A stretch of 64,000 nucleotides of DNA, taken from the IMG/VR virus record IMGVR_UViG_3300028840_004512, positions 1 to 64,000 of that record. One strand, given 5' to 3'. The stretch's first letter is position 1. Every line of letters starts with the position of its first letter. The stretch is from a virus. The notes beneath the pieces were generated by a model. That model had not been told where the DNA came from and ran no database searches. It was given only the letters and a program-made list of their open reading frames with translations. A program made the position numbers and the translations under genes. Positions 47,264 through 55,968 of the stretch are shown here, piece after piece.

Positions 47264-48072
47264 CAGACCGCCTCCTTGAGCATCTCTTGAAAGTGCGTAG
47301 TCCAGTAAGCTCGCCGACCGTTAGCCCGTGCGTTGCACGCCTGACACAGCGCTATCAGATTAGATTCAGAGCAATTACCCTTATCGTAGTCAATGTGATG
47401 CACAGACAGGTTCTGACCACCCATCCCGTTGTAAGGCGAAGGGTATCGAATACGGTGATCCGCCTCGGCGAGACCACACTCCCGACAACAGTAACCGTCG
47501 CGCCGACGAATACGATCCTTCAGCTGATTGTTAAACTCTGGTGGATACGGATGAAAAGATACGCCCCCCCGCCAGTTAGGGTTCTTAGAGCCCACTTGAT
47601 GAACCAGGTACGAAGCCGTCGTGCGGCCCACCCCCGATTGCCAAATAAACTTACTGACCGTCCCTTTAGGAACACCCAACTTGCGTGCAACGTCCCCAAC
47701 CTTATCCCCCGCACCATAAAGCCGCAACGCCTCTGCCTCCCACGATCTGTCAGGCTCTCGCCGGTCGACGCCCCCTTCCTGAAGACGTAACAACACCAAG
47801 CGTTTAGACACCCCAACGCGTTTGGCAACCTGTTCCGCTGACAAACCGGACAGATACAACGCCGCCACCGTCTCCACCCCGACCTTACGACGCCCCTTCT
47901 GAATCTGCACAGGGTCTCGCAGCTTGACGCCCTCCTTAACCATGCGATACCTGACCGTAGAAATAGGCTTCCCAGCCAGCTCCGCAATCTGCTTGAGGGA
48001 CTTCCCTGCATCGTAAAGCTCTTGCAGGAGCTCCTTCGGATACGGCCAATTAAGTCGCGGACTTGTGGGCAT
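47263..48072 (-). CDS. HNH endonuclease whose N terminus copies the next gene
   Basis: 269 residues. The first 13, MPTSPRLNWPYPK, equal the start of the following structural gene, with different codons. Three helix-turn-helix-like units follow (SLKQIAELAGKPISTVRYRM, SAEQVAKRVGVSKRLVLLRL, DVARKLGVPKGTVSKF), then a core CCRECG, LSVHHIDYDKGNCSESNLIALC..CN, a classical HNH (H-H-I-D-Y...N). Start at MPTS is preceded by AAGGAGTG. Ends in ATGA overlap with the structural gene. Confidence 0.85.
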   Translation of the reverse strand: MPTSPRLNWPYPKELLQELYDAGKSLKQIAELAGKPISTVRYRMVKEGVKLRDPVQIQKGRRKVGVETVAALYLSGLSAEQVAKRVGVSKRLVLLRLQEGGVDRREPDRSWEAEALRLYGAGDKVGDVARKLGVPKGTVSKFIWQSGVGRTTASYLVHQVGSKNPNWRGGVSFHPYPPEFNNQLKDRIRRRDGYCCRECGLAEADHRIRYPSPYNGMGGQNLSVHHIDYDKGNCSESNLIALCQACNARANGRRAYWTTHFQEMLKEAV

Positions 48073-48085
48073 AGCTACACTCCTT

Positions 48086-48107
48086 AGTGCGACCACGCGG
48101 TCGCACT
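48086..48107. repeat. 9-pair inverted repeat between genes
   Basis: AGTGCGACC (48086-48094), ACGC, GGTCGCACT (48099-48107), at the edge of the HNH insertion and after the stop of the gene at 48106. Its core GCGACCACGCGGTCGC differs by one base from the palindrome found at 2298, 14398 and 26514. There is no T tract, so it is not a simple terminator. Confidence 0.6.
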
Positions 48108-48495
48108 ACACGATCACAGTAACTCCAGCCTCCAGAGTTAAGGTGCTCGGCGGTATGACAGCATACCGCTTACCGCTCGACAGGATAACCCACACGTCGA
48201 AGAGGTAGTCCCCAGCGTCCAACGTATGGGTGTCCGAGGGGACAAGGTAGATATCCGCCTTGCCGGCCTTCGTGGGAGTTTGAATCGCCACCTGTGACGC
48301 ACCGGCCTGGCTGTCCTTCTTGATGAGCGGCATCTTCTCATCCAGCGCGCGCTTGACCGAGAAGATGACCCGAGCCCCGTTTAGGTCGATGGGCTCACTA
48401 TCCTCATCCGTCACGGACAGCTCGAAGGTCTTGCTCGTGCCCCGGATGATACGGATGGTGTTCTTAGGCTGTGTTATCCCCGGCTTCAACGTCAT
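48106..48495 (-). CDS. BppU-like upper baseplate domain protein
   Basis: 129 residues, Ig-like strands in the order of BppU N-terminal domains: IIRGTSKTFELSVTDEDSEP, IDLNGARVIFSVKRALDEKM, KADIYLVPSDTHTLDAGDYLFDV. Such domains attach receptor-binding proteins to the baseplate or tail. Confidence is moderate as the pattern is short. Confidence 0.6.
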   Translation of the reverse strand: MTLKPGITQPKNTIRIIRGTSKTFELSVTDEDSEPIDLNGARVIFSVKRALDEKMPLIKKDSQAGASQVAIQTPTKAGKADIYLVPSDTHTLDAGDYLFDVWVILSSGKRYAVIPPSTLTLEAGVTVIV

Positions 48496-48496
48496 C

Positions 48497-48958
48497 TCAG
48501 CAAACCCCTATGATCTCTCCGTCGAGGGCCTCCACCTCTTGTACCACACCCTGCAGCAGCCCTACGCCCTCAATGGCCCCGTCCAGCTCCACCGCCGTGT
48601 CGTCAATGGTGCCCGACAGCACCACCTCCAAGGTTATCTCCCCACTCAGCTCATCCTTAGTCCGGATGACCCCCTCCAGACGCGTATCGATGACCGTCTC
48701 AGGCAGCGCCGGTGAGGTGTCGATGTAGAATATCTGGACCACATCCTCACAGCCCGGCGAGCCCAGCGGCGCCTCCTTGAGGTCCACCACACCACCCGCA
48801 GGGCTCGTCTCCACCCAACCATCGTCCAGCAGCTGGCTCTTAAGCTGCCCGTTCAAGAAAACCGCCGTGGTGCCCGGCTGATACGGGCGTGAGACGGTGA
48901 ACGTTGTGTTCAGACCGTCTATCACCCCCACAGGTACCTCAAACCGCGGCACAGGCAT
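48497..48958 (-). CDS. virion beta-sandwich protein
   Basis: 153 residues. The first 90 residues (GLNTTFTVSRPYQPGTTAVF, LNGQLKSQ, DDGWVETSP, VDLKEAPL, DVVQIFYID) follow a common phage tail domain: G-x-N-x-x-F-x-x-x-x-x-Y-x-P-G-x-x-x-V-F-x-N-G-x-L. A C-terminal helix-strand extension follows. Paralogue of the shorter gene at 48994-49230. Confidence 0.65.
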   Translation of the reverse strand: MPVPRFEVPVGVIDGLNTTFTVSRPYQPGTTAVFLNGQLKSQLLDDGWVETSPAGGVVDLKEAPLGSPGCEDVVQIFYIDTSPALPETVIDTRLEGVIRTKDELSGEITLEVVLSGTIDDTAVELDGAIEGVGLLQGVVQEVEALDGEIIGVC

Positions 48959-48993
48959 GGCTAAAAGGTAACTTACCTCAACCGTGAAGTAAA

Positions 48994-49230
48994 CTACAGG
49001 GGGATGTAATAAGCCTGAACCACATCAACCGAGCCTGGTGCCGGAAGCGGGGCCTCCTTAAGGCGCACACGTCGACCTCCCAGCTCAGTCCAACCATCCT
49101 CAAGATCCACGCGTTTAAGCTGTCCATTGATGAACACCCGGACCGAGCCGGGGACATAGGCCGTCGGCGTCTCAAAGATGGTGTTAGCGCCGTTTACCGG
49201 CCCACTCATGGGTTGGATAAGGGGGAACAC
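48994..49230 (-). CDS. virion beta-sandwich protein, short paralogue
   Basis: 78 residues with the same domain as the protein at 48497-48958 (VNGANTIFETPTAYVPGSVR, VFINGQLKR, RLKEAPLPAPGSVDVVQAYY) but ending where that domain ends. Probably a tail component. Confidence 0.65.
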   Translation of the reverse strand: MFPLIQPMSGPVNGANTIFETPTAYVPGSVRVFINGQLKRVDLEDGWTELGGRRVRLKEAPLPAPGSVDVVQAYYIPL

Positions 49231-49251
49231 CTTGGCGCCTCCTAGCCCCCT

Positions 49252-49902
49252 TTACGCGCCGGTAAAGACCACCTTGAGAGAGGAGCCTCCACCTTTGCTC
49301 ACTCCCTGCCATTGGCAGGGCACCTCGGGGTCATACTGCGACCCGGCCTTGCAGCCATCCTTCCCCGGCTTCTGGTCACACGGGGGGTTCTGTCGCGCGG
49401 TGCAGATGTCACAGCCAAGCGGATAGACCCCAAACACCTTCTCGTTGCCCTCGACCCCGTTTGGCGGCCCCAGCTTGGCCGCCTTACCGCCGTCCGTGGC
49501 CTCGATCCAAACCTTGTTGCTGTAGCCGTCAACCAGGCTGACATCGACCACATCAAACCAGGCAGGGTTGTTGACATTGACCTCTGCCTTAGTCGACCCA
49601 CAGCTGACGGGGGCGTCGAAAGCCATCGTCGCATTGAAACGTTTGCCCGAGAGCGGCAGAGGCTGCGCGGCCCCCGCCTTGAGAGGGAAGGAGCAGTTGA
49701 GCTTGGCGGTCGCCTTGCAGAAGGGCCAGTCCGCCGGGAGCACCACCGAGTCCGCCCCAAAGGACAGATAGACCGTGGCGTCAGCCCCCGAGCTGTTGAC
49801 CACCTCCACGGTTGTCGAGACAGCCGCGCCCGACGGCGCCATCACCAGCGAGCTGCACGAGACCACCAAAAGCGCGAGGGTACAGGCTAGTAGGTACCGC
49901 AT
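49252..49902 (-). CDS. lipoprotein with thaumatin-like motif
   Basis: 216 residues with a lipoprotein signal: RYLLACTLALLVVSC, cleavage before C16, placing it on the outer side of a membrane. The body has FDVVDVSLVDGYSNKVWIEA, matching the thaumatin-family hallmark (FYDVSLVDGF), and a Cys-rich CGSTKAEV, CDICTARQNPPC, CKAG, CQWQG set. Some bacterial lipoproteins carry this fold. It starts directly after the patatin gene. Its role in a phage is unknown; superinfection exclusion at the envelope is a guess. Confidence 0.6.
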   Translation of the reverse strand: MRYLLACTLALLVVSCSSLVMAPSGAAVSTTVEVVNSSGADATVYLSFGADSVVLPADWPFCKATAKLNCSFPLKAGAAQPLPLSGKRFNATMAFDAPVSCGSTKAEVNVNNPAWFDVVDVSLVDGYSNKVWIEATDGGKAAKLGPPNGVEGNEKVFGVYPLGCDICTARQNPPCDQKPGKDGCKAGSQYDPEVPCQWQGVSKGGGSSLKVVFTGA

Positions 49903-50756
49903 CAGAAGTTCTCCTTGTAGGCTTCCTTGTAGCCTTGCTTGATCATCGCTCGGATGTTCTCAGGGCTGAACTCTAGGGAGTCCAGCACCGAGTTGCGTGG
50001 CTGCTGGACCCTAATGTTAACGTCCGCATACTCCGGCTTAAGCTCCACGAAGGGGTTGTTAACCCCCAAGCACTTCAGGTCTGTGCGGATAATCTCATCC
50101 GAGCTGATGCCAAGGTACCTAAAGAGGTAGTGCTGCGTCAGCTTCCCCTCGGGGTCCCAATTGCTCGGCAGGTCGGGGTTAGACGCCATGACGACGTCTA
50201 TCTCCTTAGCTCCCAGCTCGATCGCCGAGCGTAGCGGAGTTACGTTGCGCGCGCCGCCGTCTGTCCAGACATTGCCCCCGATACGCACGGGCTCAAAGAC
50301 GACCGGATAGGCCGCGCTCGCGGCCACCCACCACCCGAGGTTGTCGTGGCGCTCCGTCGCGAGCTTGTACTCGCCCGTGTTCCAGCTCACCGCCCCCACC
50401 CGTAGAAGCTTACCCGAGGTTCGCACAGACGCCTCGTTGAGATTGTCCAGGATGAGCTTGCGAAGCGGCTCGGTGTCGTACACGGACGCCTTACAGGTAA
50501 CCACTGAGAGCGGCCAGCCTAGCCACCTCTCGAAGATCTTATCATTGTCGATAGTCAGCCAGAGGTCGTGAAGCCACCCCCACGCCTCGGCTGCCGAGCC
50601 CTTCGGAAACTGGGCGAGGCCCGCGGCGTTGATGGCCCCAACGGAGACCCCACACAGAAGGTCATAATCACGCCCCTCGTCCTTCATTACCTTCTGAAGG
50701 ACCCCTATCTGATAGGCGCCCCGCGCGCCGCCGCCGCTGAGTACGAGAGCTCTCAT
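49902..50756 (-). CDS. patatin-like phospholipase
   Basis: 284 residues. All catalytic parts are present: oxyanion-hole GGGARG (8-13), nucleophile Ser38 in G-V-S38-V-G, and the D-G-G of TDGGARNVTPL as the Asp of the catalytic dyad. Patatins hydrolyse acyl chains of lipids. It sits in the tail operon, shares one base with the lipoprotein gene and overlaps the GIY-YIG gene by 4 bases. It may attack host membranes during lysis or modify lipids; the function in a virus is inferred. Such enzymes also appear in anti-phage defence, so a captured gene is possible. Confidence 0.88.
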   Translation of the reverse strand: MRALVLSGGGARGAYQIGVLQKVMKDEGRDYDLLCGVSVGAINAAGLAQFPKGSAAEAWGWLHDLWLTIDNDKIFERWLGWPLSVVTCKASVYDTEPLRKLILDNLNEASVRTSGKLLRVGAVSWNTGEYKLATERHDNLGWWVAASAAYPVVFEPVRIGGNVWTDGGARNVTPLRSAIELGAKEIDVVMASNPDLPSNWDPEGKLTQHYLFRYLGISSDEIIRTDLKCLGVNNPFVELKPEYADVNIRVQQPRNSVLDSLEFSPENIRAMIKQGYKEAYKENF

Positions 50757-51574
50757 TCAACACCTACCCATGTTCTCCCCACCTGCACAAACCTCACCGA
50801 GTTGAGGCTAACACCCAACCGTTCCGCCAACGCTCTCCGCGACAGTTTCTCTGGGTTCCGACGAATGTACCTAACGTCCTCCAACGTTAAGGGAGAAAGC
50901 TTCTCCCTGTGCGCCACAGACAACCGCCGACCCTTCGTATGTTGGTTGCCTAGATTAGCACGCCGCAAAGCCTCCTTGTTCTCTGACGACATCCTAGTCC
51001 CCCGCATACGCGCCGCTAACTGCCCCCGCACCTCAGCAGTATGGGTACGCCCATAGAAAGGATTACCCTCACCAGAGAACCTAGCACTAAGCTTTGCCCT
51101 GGCGCTCTCCAACGCCTCGGGCGTGTGACTCCTACCATAAAACGGATTCTTCTCCCCCTTCGTAGCCCGTGATACCGCACGCCGGTGGGCGTCTGACCGA
51201 GGCTTACCTAGACAGGCTGCAGACATCCGCCTCCTGGTCTCTGCACTTACCTCATATCCTTCCCCACCCTCCGTGCAGTTGTAGCCGCGGGGGCCTAGAG
51301 TCCCCAACTCTGAGATCCAACGAGACTCCGCCTCGTTCAGCGCCTCCAATGACGCGCACTCCTCTAAGACGACAAACTCAAACGCGGTCCTCGTGTACTT
51401 CCTGAGAGCCCTATGGAAGGGCACCTCGGAGCCTTCTCTGACTGCATCGACGTGACCCTTAATCCGCTTCTCCAGGGGCTGTATTGTCTGCCCCACGTAC
51501 CGCTTGCCGCTGACGCTACAAGTGGCGCAATAGATCACCCCGTAAGGCTTGTTCTCTTTCTCAAGTGCTCTCAT
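50753..51574 (-). CDS. GIY-YIG homing endonuclease
   Basis: 273 residues from MRALEKENKP, whose ATG overlaps the previous stop as ATGA. Y-G-V-I-Y (GIY) near residue 12, K-R-Y-V-G (YIG), catalytic Arg in PLEKRIKGH, and Glu in LNEAESRWI complete the GIY-YIG core. The C-terminal half has repeated NUMOD3 DNA-binding motifs (GEKNPFYGRSHTPE, GEGNPFYGRTHTAE) and a terminal helix-turn-helix. A mobile gene inserted between two late genes. Confidence 0.88.
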   Translation of the reverse strand: MRALEKENKPYGVIYCATCSVSGKRYVGQTIQPLEKRIKGHVDAVREGSEVPFHRALRKYTRTAFEFVVLEECASLEALNEAESRWISELGTLGPRGYNCTEGGEGYEVSAETRRRMSAACLGKPRSDAHRRAVSRATKGEKNPFYGRSHTPEALESARAKLSARFSGEGNPFYGRTHTAEVRGQLAARMRGTRMSSENKEALRRANLGNQHTKGRRLSVAHREKLSPLTLEDVRYIRRNPEKLSRRALAERLGVSLNSVRFVQVGRTWVGVE

Positions 51575-52989
51575 GCTTCGCTCTCGCTGATGCTCGTGCA
51601 ATAGAAGGTTATCGTTAACGATTCGCCCCCCATGTTCGAGTCGTCCCCCACCAGCACCCGCAGCTCCATCCCGTACGAAGAATACAGGTCTCGGGCCGTC
51701 GAGTAGTTGAAGGGGACTGCTTGGATCGCATTCTTCATCCCCCGCGACTTGCGGCGGAACTCCTTGATGTCCGACAGCGCCTTGTGCTCAGCTGTCGCCC
51801 CGATAGCGTTGATGGTCGGAAGCGCACCACGAGCCTCCGTCACGATCTGCGTGACGCGGTGATAGTAATCCTGCTGGATGGGTATCTGCGTCCCCGACGG
51901 ATAAGGGGTCATGTTCCACTGGTTGCTGCGGTAGGTGTAGTACATCGACTCATCCACCACCGTCGTCCAGTCCTCCGCGCTAGGGGTCGTAAAGTCCCAG
52001 GAGGACCCGTTGTACTGGGCAATATCGTCCTCATGAGAGGCCCAATCCCCCGTTGCGGGTGATGCCACGATGTAGCGGTCTCCTGTATCCGGGCTACCCG
52101 GCGGCGCTGTCAGGTCCTTGTCCAGCACCGCCGACAGCTCGTTGGAACCCCGCATGTACTGCGGCGCAAACACGTCCACGTAGCCCACCACCTGGTACTC
52201 AAAGGTACCATACTGGATCATGTCCTCCGAGAAGTCCGCCTCGGCATTCTCGATGCGCAGGATCTTACCAGTGTCCGGCGTGACGAAGAAGGTGCTCCCG
52301 TTAGCGTAGCTAAAGGAGGCCGTGACCGTGTTCCCCGTCTGGTCCACAAAGAAGTTTATCTCCCCGTTGTCGTAGTCGATCCAATAGTCGTACGACCCGC
52401 TCCCGTCATCAAACACGAACGGAGGGCACGGTGTCTTGACCACACTGTCGACCTTCACCTCTACGGCGTAGCCGTGGCCCACCAGCGCCACCCAGTGCTC
52501 CTGGTTGTGGATGCGGCCCGAGACCGCATCTATCCAGTTTACATGGTCGCTGTTGGTGCTCTCCCACTGCTTACCGCCCGTGCCCGCCTTAAGCTGCATC
52601 GCCTGGTCCGTGGCCCGCAGTGAGGCGCCATAGCGCGTCACCATGTCACAGAAGTTGTGCGAGCCTATGACAATCTCCGAGCCCAGGCGTGGCTGGTGCG
52701 CCACCAGCTGAGCCCCATCTGACTGCAGCGGCACAGGCTTGACCCCCGAAAGGCCCACTATCTGCGCAACAGCATCATCCGGCCGCGCTACCTGCGTCGA
52801 GCCTGAGCCAAAGTTGGTGTTCCAATCTGAGTAGTCGTCCGCCCCCACAAAGCTCTCGTAGACGTGATCTCGGTCCCCGGTCCACACCGTGCAGCTAGTT
52901 GCCCCCTCGGGATAGTCGTAGGTAGCCCACGAGTTGCTCTGCGCCACCTGCTTCCAGATGCTGTAGGTAACGTTAAGATGAAACTTCAT
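51571..52989 (-). CDS. virion structural protein
   Basis: 472 residues, Tyr/Asp/Ser-rich, alternating beta segments (YDYPEGATSCTVWTGDRDHVYE, YTYRSNQWNMTPYPSG). No identified domain; the position in the tail operon argues for a tail or neck component. Overlaps neighbours by 4 bases. Confidence 0.6.
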   Translation of the reverse strand: MKFHLNVTYSIWKQVAQSNSWATYDYPEGATSCTVWTGDRDHVYESFVGADDYSDWNTNFGSGSTQVARPDDAVAQIVGLSGVKPVPLQSDGAQLVAHQPRLGSEIVIGSHNFCDMVTRYGASLRATDQAMQLKAGTGGKQWESTNSDHVNWIDAVSGRIHNQEHWVALVGHGYAVEVKVDSVVKTPCPPFVFDDGSGSYDYWIDYDNGEINFFVDQTGNTVTASFSYANGSTFFVTPDTGKILRIENAEADFSEDMIQYGTFEYQVVGYVDVFAPQYMRGSNELSAVLDKDLTAPPGSPDTGDRYIVASPATGDWASHEDDIAQYNGSSWDFTTPSAEDWTTVVDESMYYTYRSNQWNMTPYPSGTQIPIQQDYYHRVTQIVTEARGALPTINAIGATAEHKALSDIKEFRRKSRGMKNAIQAVPFNYSTARDLYSSYGMELRVLVGDDSNMGGESLTITFYCTSISESEA

Positions 52990-53357
52990 CGGTAACCCAT
53001 ACAGGTAAAGCCTCGGTACAGTGTCTTCGTGCCAGAGTACGACTTAACCTTCACCACGAAGTCTCCCTGAAGCTGCACCGGCTCCGGGAACTCCAACGCA
53101 AAAACCCCAGAAGCTAACGAATAGAGCCAGCGTGGGATCGTGCCCGTCCCCGCTCTAAGCTTATAGGAACCTTCAATGATGCCCAGATCTGCCTCCCAGG
53201 TCACAGCGGGGTACTCAATACGTAGATGGGCGTCGGACGTGTCTAGGTGGAAGACCACGCCGAAAAGGTTAATCATAAGCCCCTGACTTATCGAGTAGAC
53301 CGTGGTCCAGCTCCCACTCCCAAACTCCTGGTCCTCTGTCCAATGTATGATCTTCAC
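52986..53357 (-). CDS. virion structural protein
   Basis: 123 residues, small strand-rich protein (MKIIHWTEDQEFGSGSWTTVYSI). It overlaps both neighbours by 4 bases and was likely co-translated with the adjacent large structural proteins. Confidence 0.55.
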   Translation of the reverse strand: MKIIHWTEDQEFGSGSWTTVYSISQGLMINLFGVVFHLDTSDAHLRIEYPAVTWEADLGIIEGSYKLRAGTGTIPRWLYSLASGVFALEFPEPVQLQGDFVVKVKSYSGTKTLYRGFTCMGYR

Positions 53358-54721
53358 CGACTCTCACCCCACGTCAAAGAAGCTCGCATGCTCGTGCTGC
53401 CCGACGTCTTCTCGTAGCGGCCCGCAATCGTAAGACTCCGACGATCAGTCCCAAAAGCCTCGCGCCGCAGCGCTCGGCCGAGGTCCGCAAAGAACTTGGA
53501 GATATCCTCCGTCAAAGAGTCCTCCGAGGCCGGAAGAAACAGGCGCATAAGCGTCGTACCGCCCGAGAGAGCAGTTGCTGAGGTGTCATACTCAGTACCC
53601 GACTCGCTAGACACCGAGCTCCACGATGCCCCCGTCAAGGTGGCATCCAGCACGAGCCTTATAGCAGACCGGCCGCCCTCATTGCTTGCCGTCAAAAGGA
53701 GCGGCAGAATGCTCATGCGGTTGTCGATGCTGTTGAAGGTCAAGCTGGGCCTGATGGACAGCAACGGCCGCTCAGTGGTCCCCACCGTCACATCCGCATC
53801 ATTGTACGCCCCATAGCTGTACTCGGGCATCTCAGACGTACCCTCAATATTGACCGATGTGCAGATGCTATAGAACGAGCTGGCCGTCGAGGCCCCATCG
53901 TTCTCAATCTCCCAGCTACACGGCAGCACCGCCGTCCGCATGTACGGGCCCGCTATCGTGTTGGGGTTTTCAAAGGTATGACCTAGGATCCCGTTAACGA
54001 AAAAGTTAACCCTACCAACCCCCAACCACTGGAACTGGATCTCGTATATCTGCCCCTTGGTGATGTCCAAGGTCACCTCCGAGAGGCCCGTCCCATCCAG
54101 CTTGTCGCCGTTCCAGCTCGACTGCGCAACCTTGGTCTCGACCACTGACCCGCTCGTCGACGAGCGGGTCACGACATAGAGCGTCGTCCCGTTAAGCTCA
54201 AAGAAGAGCCCGTCGTTGTCATCAAAGAAGCCCCAACGCCGAATCTGATTCGTCTGCCCCGTGTCCGTATGATAGCCCGTCGTCAGGATCCTGGTCCCCT
54301 TTCCTGCCTGATAACGATAATACGCATGCGTGCGCGCGCGAGCCTGGTCGCCATCCGCCCCCGTCACCTCCAGCTTCATGGCACTCTGGAGCGGGATGTG
54401 GGTGATCGCCCCCGAGCCTGACAGGTCTGTCCCTATCTCCTTCGAATCTATCTCGTACTTGTGGATGATGTTCGCTGCCGACTCTGAGACCGCCGTCCGC
54501 AGCTCCCCAAACGCGCCTCCCGTCGTGTCGGACGCCTGGATAGTGATCGAACCGTCGAGGTTGGCCTTAACGACCCGCGCCTTCCCTAGACTGTCCTCAC
54601 CGACCGACAGAAGACCGCGGGTCCCAGCAGGGATAGTATCGCCAGGCGTGACGGCCATAGCCTCATCATCCTGGTCATAAGGGACCATCGCCACCTTTGG
54701 TGTTCCATCAGGTACCGTCAT
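53354..54721 (-). CDS. virion structural protein
   Basis: 455 residues. N terminus (AGTRGLLSVGEDSLGKARVV) resembles that of the protein at 54724-55968 (DARGFVSVGVDGTTSRFIVV), so the two share an attachment domain. A LamG-like sandwich follows (QIYEIQFQWLGVGRVNFFVN) and a basic Ser-rich end. Probably binds the tail baseplate or a receptor. Confidence 0.6.
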   Translation of the reverse strand: MTVPDGTPKVAMVPYDQDDEAMAVTPGDTIPAGTRGLLSVGEDSLGKARVVKANLDGSITIQASDTTGGAFGELRTAVSESAANIIHKYEIDSKEIGTDLSGSGAITHIPLQSAMKLEVTGADGDQARARTHAYYRYQAGKGTRILTTGYHTDTGQTNQIRRWGFFDDNDGLFFELNGTTLYVVTRSSTSGSVVETKVAQSSWNGDKLDGTGLSEVTLDITKGQIYEIQFQWLGVGRVNFFVNGILGHTFENPNTIAGPYMRTAVLPCSWEIENDGASTASSFYSICTSVNIEGTSEMPEYSYGAYNDADVTVGTTERPLLSIRPSLTFNSIDNRMSILPLLLTASNEGGRSAIRLVLDATLTGASWSSVSSESGTEYDTSATALSGGTTLMRLFLPASEDSLTEDISKFFADLGRALRREAFGTDRRSLTIAGRYEKTSGSTSMRASLTWGESR

Positions 54722-54723
54722 CG

Positions 54724-55968
54724 CTAATCCACGTAGTATTGCACCCCATAAACGAAGTCCAGCGACCCCGATCCACTAACGAGCGTAGCCCGCAGCAGCA
54801 CGTCGCCCACCGCCGGTGTGACATCATTACCCAGTATGTCCTTGAACGTCACCCCGGTGTTAACTGCCGTGACCCCAGTCTCCTTGTAGCCGTCGGTGAT
54901 CTTCGTAAAGTCGCCGCCCGAGACAGTAAGGTCAGCAAACATAGGGAACAGCACCTCCACAGTCTCGGAGAAGAGACGCATCGTATCCTCCAGCGAGAGG
55001 TAGCCCAAGGCCAAGACACCTAGGTCCGCATCCGTCCCATCTATCCGCAGAACCACCGCAAGCTCCGCCGTCCACAGCGAGCCCGAGTTACTCTTCCCGA
55101 CCCGGCCCGACACCGCTGTCAGATACGCCTGCGTCCCCGACGTGTGCTTGTAGCCCGAGCCGTTCAGGTCAATAAGCACGTAGTAGGTCGTGGCCGACAC
55201 ACTGCTCTGCGAAAAGGTCAAGCGGACAAGAAGATCTCGGTCGTCAATAAAGTCGTGCTTGACCCGCAGCGTGCCGTCCGTCTCGGTCAGCAGCGTCTGG
55301 ACGTTGGTGCCATCCTGCCCCGCCACCAACACAGGGTTGCCGGCGGGGGTAGCCCCATCCGCTGCCCCTCCAATGACCTCCTGCCTGCCTATTGTGTCGG
55401 TTTTGAACGTCTGGACGTTGGTGCCGTCTTGCCCCGCAGTAAGCACCGGGTTCTCCGTCGGCGCCGCCCCGTCTGCATCCGTCCCCTCGACCTTCCAGGG
55501 AGGCGTACCCTGCTGGATGGTCCACGTCCCGCTCTGCGACACAGACACCGCGCTCTGGTCCGACGCAATCACCACCGGCACCGACGCGGCCATCGCCTTC
55601 TGCCCGACGGTCGGTGTGGTCGATCCTAACCACGCGCCGAGGTTCACATCGAGCCGAGCGCCTACCAGCGCCGCAGGTAGCTGGTCCGTGTCTACCGTTA
55701 TCGAGCCTCCCCCATCCTCAATAGGGATTGCTTGGCCTCCAGATACCCCCTGAACGCTCAGAACGCCACCAGCCGGGCTGCCGGCCGTCCCAGCTCCCGC
55801 GACCACCTGGCGCCCGCTAGAGTCCACCACAATGAAGCGCGACGTCGTGCCGTCCACCCCCACGCTCACGAAGCCGCGAGCATCCGTTGGGAGCGTCGTC
55901 GCATCCTTCAGCGCCACCTCAACCGAATCGGTCGAGTACAGGATCCTGGCTACAGTGTCTGCGCTCAC
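54724..55968 (-). CDS. virion structural protein
   Basis: 414 residues from GTG (MSADTVARILY) preceded by GGAGGA at 7 bases and overlapping the HNH stop as GTGA; an upstream TTG would be inside the ribosome site. The N terminus carries the shared attachment domain. Two near-repeats NPVLTAGQDGTNVQTFKTDT / NPVLVAGQDGTNVQTLLTET lie in the middle, so an internal duplication is present. Probably a tail component. Confidence 0.65.
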   Translation of the reverse strand: MSADTVARILYSTDSVEVALKDATTLPTDARGFVSVGVDGTTSRFIVVDSSGRQVVAGAGTAGSPAGGVLSVQGVSGGQAIPIEDGGGSITVDTDQLPAALVGARLDVNLGAWLGSTTPTVGQKAMAASVPVVIASDQSAVSVSQSGTWTIQQGTPPWKVEGTDADGAAPTENPVLTAGQDGTNVQTFKTDTIGRQEVIGGAADGATPAGNPVLVAGQDGTNVQTLLTETDGTLRVKHDFIDDRDLLVRLTFSQSSVSATTYYVLIDLNGSGYKHTSGTQAYLTAVSGRVGKSNSGSLWTAELAVVLRIDGTDADLGVLALGYLSLEDTMRLFSETVEVLFPMFADLTVSGGDFTKITDGYKETGVTAVNTGVTFKDILGNDVTPAVGDVLLRATLVSGSGSLDFVYGVQYYVD

